The notes under the pieces: model-generated
Databases searched by the model: none
Told to the model about the DNA's origin: nothing
The model's input: only the letters and a program-made list of their open reading frames with translations
Shown: positions 48,415-59,930 of the stretch, piece by piece
Layout of the letters: every line of letters starts with the position of its first letter
How positions within the stretch are numbered: position 1 is the first letter of the stretch
Source: Eleginops maclovinus
Taxonomy: Eukaryota; Chordata; Actinopteri; Perciformes; Eleginopidae
Direction: 5' to 3'
DNA length: 64,000 nucleotides
Assembly: GCF_036324505.1 (NCBI RefSeq)
Contig: NC_086352.1
Coordinates: 19,527,637 to 19,591,636 of the forward strand
Position numbers and translations under genes: made by a program

Positions 48415-49986
48415 TCAGGACTTCTCAGCATGTGGGGGGGAGTGATCTCGCTGAAAGAGCAGTTTCAAACCCTTCCTGAAGCGATGGTCCCTGACACTGT
48501 AGATAATGACGTTACAGCAACTGTTTCCTGTCAGCATCCAGAAGGCAAAAAAGGAAAAGTTACACCAGGTGTATCCCACCACGTTCCCGAGCACAAACAC
48601 TGCGATGGGAGAGAATGATGCTGTGAAGGCAAATGTGAGTATGCTTATTGTCTTGGCGGCTTTAATGTCTGAAAAGGAGGGCCTGTGAGAGCACCCTCCC
48701 GCACCTCCTCCTCCCGCTCCGTCACTCAGACTCCCTTCTGAGAGCAGTTTGCGTTTTTGGGAGTACCGTCTGATGCTTGTAAAAGACACAATGTTAACTG
48801 CTAATGTCCCACCAAGCAGTGTGAAGTCAAATGCTGGGAATAACAGCAAAATGTTGGCATCGGGTGGCAGCTGGCTCCTGAACATTAGAGGGGTGTAGTT
48901 ACACATACGACTGCACTCATTGTACTCCAAAATGAAGTTGCTGCTGAAGATGAGGGGTGCGAGAGCCAACAGGAAGCTGGCAGCCCAGGAGAGCAGGATG
49001 AGCAGTAGAGTTCTTCTCCCGGTCACCAAGGCATCCTTGTGGAGAGGTCGTAGAATGGCCACACTTCTCTCCAGCGTCATGAGGAAGATAGTGCTGATGG
49101 AGACAAAGGTGCATCCAGCAAATACGGGGCCAATCAGCAGGCAGGGCTGCCAAGTGCTCACCAGTCCCCCGAGAGAGGTGTTCAGGAAAGTAGAACTACC
49201 CTGGTACCAAGACGGAGGTGAGCTGGTCAACATGAGAGAGATCTCGGTGTAGACGCAGAAAGGGACAACGAGGACGCCCACCATTATGTCTGCTATGGCC
49301 AGAGACACTGTCAGAGAGCGACAAAAAGAGTAAGAGGGCTAGGAGGACATATTCAGGACAGTTTTTTTGTCAACACATTTCCAGCTCATTTCGTTAAAAC
49401 TTCACTTTTTAATGACAATTATCCAATGTTGGCATTCAAAAAGGTACTGCAATTAATAAACAATTAATAGGATTTAGACCTTAGAAGTTCTTGTGGTATT
49501 GACAGGATGATACATTCGTATTATTATTGTATAACAACATTGATATTATAGTTATATGAAATTCCATTATGCCATTTATCAATTTTGAAAATGAATATTG
49601 AATTTCTATCAGAGGAAGGTATTGTGGAATGTGTAAGCATATCTACATTGCATTGGTTTGTTCAAATAACTTTTGAAAGAAAACAAAATAATACATCTAC
49701 CTTTTAGGTATCCCTGTGGTGTTCGGTACTGCCTCGTTTGCACAAAGACAGTAAGGATGACCACATTTCCAACCACAATGGCGAAGGCCAGGATAACCAT
49801 GAACACCACTGCCAAGGTACGATTGACATATCCACAGCAACAGATGGTGCAGAATGGGGCCAGTGACTTTCCTGAGCCGAGTGCATCCTGAGCTGCTGCT
49901 GCACTCAGGTTGAAGGGAGAGTATGTGGCCTGCAGCTGAGCAGCTGTATTCCCAGGAACGCTTACGTTGTAAAGCAGCGCTGTCAT
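48415..49986 (-). CDS. Class A (rhodopsin-like) orphan G-protein coupled receptor
   Basis: Two coding exons, 49986-49701 and 49307-48415, join in phase to 392 aa. The start is the ATG at 49986 (MTALLYNVSVPGNTAAQ); the open frame reaches further upstream only through a GTG. The extracellular N-terminus has N-glycosylation sites (NVS, NLS, NRT). TM1 has GNVVILTVF, TM2 SLAIADIMVGVLVVPF with Asp2.50, TM3 begins after Cys3.25 (WQPCLLIGPVFAG), TM4 has LLSWAASFLL; ECL2 contains NECSRMCNY. Atypical points: LERSVAI replaces DRY, TM6 FTASFSPIAVF lacks the CWxP tryptophan, TM7 ends GNSCCNVIIYSV instead of NPxxY, and position 3.32 is Phe so an amine ligand is unlikely. I could not place it in a named receptor family. 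Confidence 0.85.
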
Positions 49987-50039
49987 CGCCCGGGATAGAC
50001 TGGTCTTACCCCTGTGATGTGTAGGTGATAGGGCCACTC

Positions 50040-53000
50040 AGGAGACCATGTCCTTGACTGGGAAACTAAACTGGGAGAAAAAAAGAAAAATATATGGAGG
50101 CAGTTGAATTGTCTGTCCAAATGTTGATCCAGACTTGTTATGAGCAGCACGTATGTCATTAATATGAATGTCAAACATGTGAAACTTACTTTTGTGGCAA
50201 ACATTCACTTGAAATTCAACACACCCTCAAACTTGCAGGTTACATCAGGCTTTACTTTTGGGACCACTGTTGAACAGTTGTGTTCAATCCCACTCTTTGT
50301 TTTAAATCACCCTGCATAAAACAACACCTTCAAAGAGCCTTCCCTCACGCAGTCATTCATTCTATAGTTATTTCGAAAATGATTAAACTGGACATTGCAA
50401 GTTGGAAAAAAATACAAAAGCCTACACATTATCGCTAGGTGAACTGTAATCACAAGCTTACAGATCCTGAATACTGTTCTGTTACAGAACATTTCACATG
50501 ATCTAACCATAAGTGCAGACCAATTTTCTGAATTGGTGTTTTAGGGGGCAACAGGTCCGCCCATTTTGTATTTAAAAGGATTTAATTACAGTTGACATTT
50601 TGATCTGCCCTCTACAATATGTTTCATCTATAATCTGCATGTAGAGGATTTCATGTTCAGTCCTTTCAAATGCATGGCTAGTTTCTAGCATTGGCTTTTA
50701 GAAAAACATGTCCCTTGAAACATTTCTTCATTTAAAGAAACTACTTGTACATCTTGCTTATAACGTATTAATCTGTATAATCTACACATCAATGCTAAAA
50801 AAGATTAAGTTAAGAGGCTCTTGGCTTAGAACTTTTGAAAGACAACTTTATCAGGCTACACAGAGGAATATGTGAGTGTCTTATGAATCTAACATTGATG
50901 TTAATCAATATGATTCTAAATATTTATTTCATATCTTTACATTCATCCTCTCTGAATTTGTTTTATAGTTATGTTATGTACATGTTACAATACTTCACAA
51001 AGTGTATGGAGGAGTAAAACTATGACACTTAAAAACTTGAAAATACTAGGTCGACTTCATGTTTTAAGGCAGGGTGGTTAGGGTGCATTTAATCCTTCAA
51101 ATGTTTTAGATATACAGCTACATTTCCTCAGATTATACAGTCTTCTGTGCCAAAAAACACACATGAATGTTGGTATTATATTCAAGATTTCCAAACAGCG
51201 TACTGACAGTGATTTTTCTACTTCTGTGTTGTGGTAACATGATGTTCTTGTGCCCTGCCACAGTTGGAAGCGATGCTGATCCAAGAAGAGACTCTTAGTT
51301 CAGGAACCAAATGTCTTTCTCTCAGATGACAACTAAATACATCCATCCTTCAATCACTTAAGTTGTTCACTGAGCAGGAGAGCAGCATAGCACACACATC
51401 CAAGAGAAAAAAGGTAACAGGGGTCGACATATTCAGAGCAAAACAACATTTCAGGTGCTAACTCTGTCTTTGTAAATGCTACAAGACCTTTCTCAGCTAT
51501 GAATAAGCCTCAGTTTAATGAGGTTTTCAATAAGCAGAAAAAAAAAAAAAGCATATTGTTCAGAATTGAATTAAGACTCAGAAGTGTTGCATACGAAAGG
51601 GTTGCAACATTTGACATGCCCCACAACTCATTGTCACATGATTGATTTCTTTGAATTAGAATATCAGTCTTTCCTCTTCAAATGACAATCAAAGAGGCTG
51701 GTGGAAAAAAACACTTGGGAATTATTGCTACAGACTGCCAATTCAAATGATGTACGAATAAAAAATAATTGTATGTAAAAGAGTATATAGTATAATGAAC
51801 TTGACAGACCTCTCTTGTTTTACTTTAACATTTTATATGCAGTGCTAAGAGCATATATAATTAAATGGATACATACTGTTTGTATTATTGGTCAGCAAAT
51901 ATTTCGCATTTCCACATGTCTCCTAGAAAAGATATGTACTGAATTGATTTCCCAAGGATGTTGTTCAGAGGCAGGTGAATGTTCTCGAGTTACAGCTTGC
52001 CCATATTAAACAGCTTATGCTCTTCAAAAAAATGCAATATCTGGATGAGCTCTGTTTGTGCTTCAGGTGAGAACACAGCTTGAGCACTGTGTCGTATGAC
52101 TACCTGATTGTTGTATTAATAAAACTGTCAGTAGTGTCTCAACTGTTGTATATGTAAGCTTGGTATTCACTTGGACATTTAGAGAGGATGCATGAAATGA
52201 TGTGTCTTTCTCCAAGACTGTTTGTAGTTGCTCAATAGGCAGTGACATCTGTATCCGTGTCCTTCACTAAGCAATCTGTTCAAGCATACTTAACTAAAGG
52301 CACAGCAGGGGCTCCTTGTGAATTAACCCTTGTTTGATGTTTCGAATGGCCTCACTTCCTCTCTACATACTGCCCTTGCTGTATGTGAACGAATAATAGT
52401 AAATGAATCATCTTCAGATCTTACATAACACCAAAGGAAAGTATTGAAATGATAATCCTTTGCCATGAACTGGGAAGGCACATTAATTAAGGTGACGTTA
52501 ATTAAGTTTGGGGTCAATCCAACCAGGTCTCGCTCCTCTTCTCTTCTAATCCTAACGTGGGACTATTTTAGGAACTGGGATGAATAGTGCTGTTACCACC
52601 AATCACAAATTTAGAAATAACTGTGTGTTTTACATGTCTCTGAGACCACAAACAGATATAGTATGAGAATTTACTTCTGTACTTCAAAATCATGTTTATA
52701 AAACATTTAATGAAAATTAGGAGAAGTCCTAAAGTAACTGGTTGATGAAACAATGTTTTTTATGTTCTTGAGTTAAAGAGGGCCCAGGTTCTCCAGCACC
52801 CCAAACAGAGGGCTTTGGGTGAAAAAAGGAATGTGTTGATTTGGTTGGCCTTTTGTCTCAAACCAACAATTAATCTTTACTTCTTAACTGATGCCAAAGT
52901 TTCTTTCTTTTTTTGCTTTGGTTTAACCATGCTTCAAGCGCCATACATAGAAAAATTGTTCATTTTAATATTCAGATTGTGTTGCCTGATTATTGGTTTG

Positions 53001-53940
53001 GCAAAAATGATCCTCTGTGGTTTCATTTATTGATGTTTGTTGCTGTTTGGTCATATTGGGAGGAAACCTGTCATCCTTATTGTTCTCTCGCTGAACATAT
53101 GGTTAGCAAGAATTTAGCTGAATCTACATTGGTAATATTTCATATCTCCAAGGCCAAGATTTATAAAGGAGTGTTGTGAGTGTTAACGTTATTAAATAAC
53201 TTTTAAATATTAAAGAACTGAAGTAAAAACCCAATTCCCCTGAGAGGTGGTGGGAGAGAAAGACAAAACATTTTCAGGAAAATGGTAGATCAAGTTTCAG
53301 CGTTCTTTGAATAGGCTACTTAAAAAAATAAGTTAAGATGTTGAGTGAATAGGAATTTTATGAAGTAAATAATTAAACGGTGTTCTACCTTTTCCAGAAT
53401 TATTGGCTTACAAACTTGATGGTATTTTAATAGTTTTAAGGATAACAGAGTAATTCCTTTTCTCTTAATTTCACCGTTAATAAAAGAAAAGTCAGTTTTT
53501 TTTACGGGTAAAGAGAGGATGAACTTTGTTACGGTGCTGTTTTCCTTTACTTTGAGTGAAGCCGACAGGCAGAGATCTTCCCTGTGGCAACACTTCAGGC
53601 GTAGTTAGGAAGACATCTGAGAGCTAGATACATGCGTTCGCGCACACGCACGCCCCGAATTAGCTATAGGAGGTTGCGCTTTGCATTGTAACCCTGTGTG
53701 TTCAGGAAAACCATCATTACTGTAATACTATAAAAGTGATGTTTTTCAAGGTCTTGAGTTATAAAGGAGCGTCTTTTTCCTAATGATATCTAAACGGATT
53801 TATGGATTGTTATGCACCAAGGACATGGAGCTATGATATCCTCGGAAAGTGTGAGTCACAGTAAATGAAAAGTATTTGTATTGTGTCTGTGTGTTAACGA
53901 TTATATTTATACAGGCACCAAAGGGCCTATTTATTCATCC
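50040..53940. other. Gene-free region upstream of the GPCR gene
   Basis: Probably contains the GPCR promoter and 5' UTR exon close to 50050-50210 (minus strand; a possible acceptor TTTCCCAG precedes the first coding exon). No other exon recognised. A poly(A) run lies at 51539-51550. Confidence 0.4.
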
Positions 53941-53952
53941 AATTAAGGTGTT

Positions 53953-54109
53953 TCCATCCATCCATCTTCTCCCACTTATCCGTCAGGGTTGCGAAATAAA
54001 CCCCTGATACACAGGTGTTTCATAAACGTTAATTACACGATAGGTGTGCATGTTGTTTATTTTGAGGTTTTAAAAACAAATGTGATGGAGTGTATCAGGG
54101 GTTTATTTC
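53953..54109. repeat. Fish (CCAT)n-type repeat end followed by a 20-bp perfect inverted repeat
   Basis: TTCCATCCATCCATCTTCTC and CCACTTATCCG (53951-53982) match the start of a very common teleost repeat. Directly after it, GAAATAAACCCCTGATACAC at 53993-54012 has an exact reverse complement at 54090-54109, with 77 bases between. The pair does not extend outward or inward. This could be the ends of a small fold-back element. Confidence 0.7.
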
Positions 54110-57100
54110 TTTCATTTTAGGACCACCGTTGGGAGTGAACAAAATTGAGGATTATGTATTGATTGCATACTCAACCTTTACACAACATCGAAGGACAACA
54201 TGTGAACAGAAATGAAACAGTGAGAGGATTTTTCTTTTTTCTTGTTGTTTTCTCCCCCTTATGTTTTCACTTCAGGAATAATCTATAAATGTGTTCCAAA
54301 ACCTGATAAGAGTCCTTTGACTCTGCTTTCCAGTCGATGCAGATGTGCATCCCCTTTTAATATGCTTATTTTAAGTCATTATTACACACACTATTGTGGT
54401 GCTGTTAACGCTCAGAGAGCACACAATGTGAATTAACCCACAGCTAAAACTAGTTCACTTCTGTTTTAGTAACACCCATTTACTGTAGGAAATCAGCTCT
54501 GAGAAATAAAATGAAAATATCTATTTATGACCTAAACTTCAACCAGTGCAATTTGAAGAGGGGAAGTATCAGCCTTGTCATCTGCAACAAATCACATCTT
54601 GTTCAATCTTGCGTAATGCAGCTGTTGTTCATAGTTTTTCTCAAGCAGAATGTAACACATCACTAAATACATTTTGAGATGATGATGGGACTATCTTCTT
54701 CTGGTGACCATGAAAGGCATCCATTCAATAGGAATCAGCACAATTCATTAACATGAAAAGCTATCAACCACATGGAACTCATCCATCAAGTAGGTCCCTG
54801 ATAAAGAGATATTTGTGTCATTAAGATTATTTTGGATTTAATGGAAATCCATTAGGTTATTTTCAAGAAATAATTCATCTACACCACAAATGTCAGCGTC
54901 AAGTTGGTGGAAGAGAAACAGTCGGGGTCATAAATAAATTTACTGAATGTCATTAAATCTGAGTAGGGCCTACTGGATTTGGACTTAAGACCAGACATGC
55001 AATCACGACTGAGCAAACCCAGTTATCAGCTCTAACTAATATTGCTAAATCATCATCCATTAACCGCATTAGATCACATGTTTGAATTATATTGAACATT
55101 GCTCCCTTAATGTCTAGTGTATCGTTCTCTTCAGACCATTGTTCTTCAATAGCTGCACGAGGGTGTAGGTTGTTCATGTATGCACTTAATTCCCTTTGAC
55201 AGGGCTTTGTCCCTCAGTGAAGGGTCAGGCAGAAGCAGGCAGGCCATGGGGGCTCGGTCAGAGGCCCGTCGCCTGGTGCACAGAAGGGTCATTTCCAGTA
55301 ATGATGGACAGGGTGGTTCAGCGCCGCTTGAGGCTGTCTGCCACAGCACATGAGCAGAAAGACAACTTTCTGTTTACATGTGTCATTCTGTCTGTGTTTG
55401 TTTCCCTTGTGTTTGTCAGGGAAGTACCCAAGCAACACATTATGACACACACAAACAAATATACGCTCACATAACAACTGTTACTCTTTTGTTTTAATGT
55501 GGTTCCTCTCAACTGTACTTTAACTTATCCTTCACTGAAGATGAAAAAAACATGAACTATTAACTTAAAAAGTATTTTATTGTTCAAGGCACCCTTCTTT
55601 CACAGTCCAAGTCTAGTATTTTATACCCATTTTAAAAACTACATGTATTATAATGAACTATTTTCATGTTTTGTGATATATATCAGACATTCTAATATAA
55701 TTAATTTAAATTTAAAGACCATTGATCCTGCCTGGTGACTGAACAATATTTTTGTCATACCCAGCGTTTTTTACATAGCAGCTCACTTATTTAAAAATAC
55801 TTTGAATTTAAGTGTTTTCTAAGTCCTTTAAATAATCAACTGTTAACCCTCATGGCCTAACCTTTGGTCTACTCCCTTTGTCCTTACATCTAAAGTATTA
55901 ACCCATTAAGTATCTTATTAATAACCTGTGAGGTTTATGGCAACACAATAACTTGCAGATTGTGATCTACCAAATTCATCAGATGAATGTTGAACTAATT
56001 TCTGAATCCTTGTCATATATGAGTGCGTGTGTGTGTGTGTATGTGGGTGCATTTCCATTCTGTTGGTGAGTCCCAGTCTCATGCAACAGCTGCTGCATGC
56101 CTGAGCGATCAGACACTGAGCAGGAATCCACGTGGCAGTTTCGTCCTCACAGTTATATTTCATTTTCAACAGATATTCTTCATTTAAATGATCATTTTGA
56201 ACGTTTGTCAGAATCTTTTTTTGTGAATGTTATCTTTTCGGAGTTAATCAAGGAACATGCGGCTCGTGTTGAAGAAAAACAATGTATATGTTCATTGGTG
56301 TATCATAATGCAAAACAATGACTGCAACAATTGCAAATAGACAGAGGAGTGTGTATCTGTGTGCTTAAGTGCATGCAGGTATGAGCCAGTCAGTGCATGT
56401 GTACATCAAGAGAGAACAAATGGCAAAATAAGTTTCCAATTAATATAAACAGTGTCTTTGTGATTAACAAGCTCCATTGATTTGGGGATTAATTTGCCGT
56501 ATAAATGTGTCTATTAGGAAATACATGTATTAAGACAATTGGCAATAGGCTGATTAAATGTATTAGTCTCATAGGTCTTCGTTTGTTGTCTTTGGCGGCA
56601 CTTATGGTGATAGGTGGTAATTGCAGGTGGGATTTCTGATCTCACTTCCTAGACGTACAAATAGTGAAGTTGCTTGTGTTTTTTCCTGGGAACGTCTCCA
56701 CATACACACAGTTCTGTAATGCTGCAAATGCAAGGACTTTCATCACTTGACTATATGCTCAATCTCCATTTTATTTCCTCATTCTGCTATGAATAGTGAC
56801 TGAACATTGTCATTGTAACACTGTATTTAGTTTAATAATGTAATTATAGAGATTTACTGTACTTTTACAATATCAGTCAATGTATAGCAATAATATAACT
56901 TGTTTGAATTCAAATATGTACATTACCTGTCATTTTTTTAAATGAAACATTGCAAATTGCAAATATCTTTAAAGAGCACTGTTAAGCATCCCAGGCAAAG
57001 TAATTATTCATATGCAAACACATATGTCAATGCAGCCTCACACACACCCATCTTCAATCTATGCGCAAACACCAAAAGCTTTACAGAAATATGTTATCTC

Positions 57101-58890
57101 CATTAAGGGGATTCCTTACAAAAAAAACCTGTCCTATAATAAAATACATGCACAAAAAAAAAAAAAAATCTTACCGGCATTTTTGCTACTATGGATCACA
57201 GAGCAGTTTTGCAGGCTGGGGTTGATAACAGGAGGTCAATCCCCTATCAAAGTGCTGAATAAGTGGAAGTGTAATCCAGTTAAAAATCCTCCGGTGAAGA
57301 AGGAAGTGGAACTGTAGTCCTCATCATTCATTCAAGCATAAAGTCCCTCACACACTCCTGCTCTTTGTCCTTGTGATTCAGCCTCTCCTCCTCCGCCTCT
57401 CATTCTGTGGAGCGCTAAACATCAAGTCCCCACTACACTGCTCCCCTCCCCTCACCCACTGAAAGGCTTACAGCAGTTCTTATCACATGCACACGCTCTT
57501 CCTTTGGAGCTTCAAGGTAAAATCCACAGCAGCTCCTTTCTCAATCTTAAATCACACATTCGTCCTCTGACGTGCCTCCCCCATCTTTATCTTGTTTCAT
57601 TTTTTAAATCTGACATTTTCCGTCAATGTTAGACTCTTATTGTATTCAATTAACTGTGGACTTCCCTGCCTTGTCCCCAAGCTCATTTTGTCAGCTGTAC
57701 ACCTTTGATCTCTGTACCTTTCACGTTTTCGCCCTGATCACAATGTTATCTAGTTATATGTTTCTATGCCTGGAATGCTCTAAATTAGAAAGAGAAACAG
57801 TGTCTGAATTAGAGCCGGATAATAATTCTATACTGCAATAATGAGACGTGAACTTTATTGGACGGGGTAAAATACATCCATCCTTTCTTTGATATTTGTC
57901 CAGCTTTGCCCCCGATGGCCATGCTCATTGTGAGTAGCTTTAATCATGTCTGGCACACGGGTCACATCCCATCCTCTTTCTTCCCCCAGGAGAGCAGACA
58001 CTGCAGCACTAAGTAAGACCCCTGCCCTCAGATATGGTTTGAAACAATGTAACTTGATCCTCAAGGGATTTTAACCCTGCCAGATAAAAAAACAATATAG
58101 CATATTCCATGCTATAGTAGGGGTCATGATGTATGTCTGATATTACCTTCCAACAGGATATAACCTGGCTGCTGGTCAACTATATACAGGGCCCCTGTAA
58201 CCTGAGAGACTGGTTTAATGCTACAGTAGGTAACAAAGCAAGATCTTTGTAGCCTGCTGTCAAAATGAATGGGTAAAGGTCTGTTAAAAGATGCATGCTA
58301 TGAAAAAAGAAAAACAAGGCAGCATTTCTCTGGAGGAAGTCTCTCTGAGGTGACGGTCGCTGTTTCATATTTCATGTGGACAGGAACTTATTTTCCTCTT
58401 TGAAATTTCAACATCTTATTTAAATCTCATTTTTATGGAGTACCCTGGTGTGGGACTCATGAAATCACAAGGAGTCTGGCTAATTTTCTGTCACATCTCT
58501 TCAGCTCTACTATCAGTTAAAGACTGCTTAAATGAGCCCTGGTGGTAGTACTAGAGTAAAGTCTGAAACGTTCACCCTATGTTATGGAAAATACCTGTGC
58601 ATAATCTTACTGGTCTCTATTTACGGAAACGCTATGATTTTGGTTCTGTATTCCAGCGCAGTTGATTTAAAATGACACTACTATTATGAGACCAAAGGAC
58701 TGTGTTTCAGAGAAGAGAAGTGTTTTCTAAATGAACAGCTCTCTGTCAGATCTAGCAAAGAGTGCACTTGCCTCAGGTTACTGAATACTGCTTTAGTAAC
58801 TCTGCTACCATGAAATGACTTCATTTAAAATCAGATTTTCCAGATTTTCAATTATATGCTTAAACTGATTAAGATGAAACTTACTTTCAA
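54110..58890. other. Gene-free region
   Basis: AT-rich with no coding exon recognised on either strand. A short CA/GT run lies at 56028-56042. Smooth, non-repetitive parts such as 56460-56600 could be conserved non-coding sequence, but nothing in the sequence alone proves this. Confidence 0.4.
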
Positions 58891-58895
58891 GTTTC

Positions 58896-58896
<1 letters not shown>

Positions 58897-58992
<96 letters not shown>
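58897..58992. repeat. (CA)n microsatellite, 96 bp
   Basis: Forty-eight perfect AC units, about 1 kb upstream of the haptoglobin start codon. Frames through it are open by chance. Confidence 0.97.
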
Positions 58993-58994
<2 letters not shown>

Positions 58995-59770
58995 CTAACA
59001 CATTTTTCTAAACAACTTATTTTGCGATAATGAAACTCACACAGACAAAAAAAATCTACTGTGACCTGTGCATATAGGTACAGTATCTGGTGGGAACACT
59101 TGTCTTTGATGACTGTTGATGGTAAATGTAAAATGATTCAAAGCAGCAAATACTAAAATTAAATCGTATTTGTTTAAACCGAGTAAAAACTTTTATAACC
59201 TTTCTATGACCTCTTGTAAATACCGAAATTGGTAATGCTGGACTTTCCTCCCTGCAGCACGTATCTGACTCACTGTTGTAACAGTTAACTTTCACTGCCA
59301 AGAATTTCATGGAACATTGTGTTTTTGTTCCCTGCAGAAAAAAACATCAGCAATAACATTACTCTTTCATTCACAACTGATACAAATGTCTAAATCAGCC
59401 AGCCTTGTTTACTTCCATTAAACTTTGATGCAAACAGTACAAGCTGAAAGTGAACATCTTGTTTTGTGAAATGTTGAAACACTGACTTGTAAAACAGTTT
59501 TACTTACAAAACTTCTAATCCTATTAAACCCTTCAAAGGATCCACTAAGCTAAAAAGATAAAATGTTGCTTCAATTACAATAACTCAGCTTGCATAATTA
59601 AACCATAATAAGGATATTTTACATCACATGACCAGACTTCAGACACAAGAGAAAATCTATTAATTTTCCAAGAAACCTGTTCTGAAAGTACAATACATTA
59701 AAAGCAATGATAGCTGCTGTTTTCCCTGAATCCAAACTGTGGAGTCTCCCGGCTGATGGAACATTTTATT

Positions 59771-59930
59771 TTGCAATTATTTGTTTCAGATTTCAGCAAT
59801 CATCATTTTTATGCCAAGCCCTGGCACCATGCTTTGTCTCTCAGCAGGTATAAATACTCCCCGCTCCAAAGGCAAAGAACGTTGAAAGAGATTATAACCT
59901 TAACTGCTGAAGCTGAATATTATCAACAAA
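59771..59930 (+). promoter_or_regulatory. hp: Haptoglobin core promoter and 5' UTR
   Basis: A clear TATA box, TATAAATA, lies at 59849-59856, so transcription should begin near 59880, about 50 bases before the ATG. Upstream are TTGCAAT (59771-59777) and TTCAGCAATC (about 59792-59801), both fitting the C/EBP pattern TTnnGnAA or its half site. In mammals C/EBP and STAT3 sites drive the acute-phase liver response of this gene, so similar control is likely here. Confidence 0.6.

Noticed and set aside
58805..58990. Cys-Val open frame on the minus strand
   Set aside because: Comes from the CA microsatellite.
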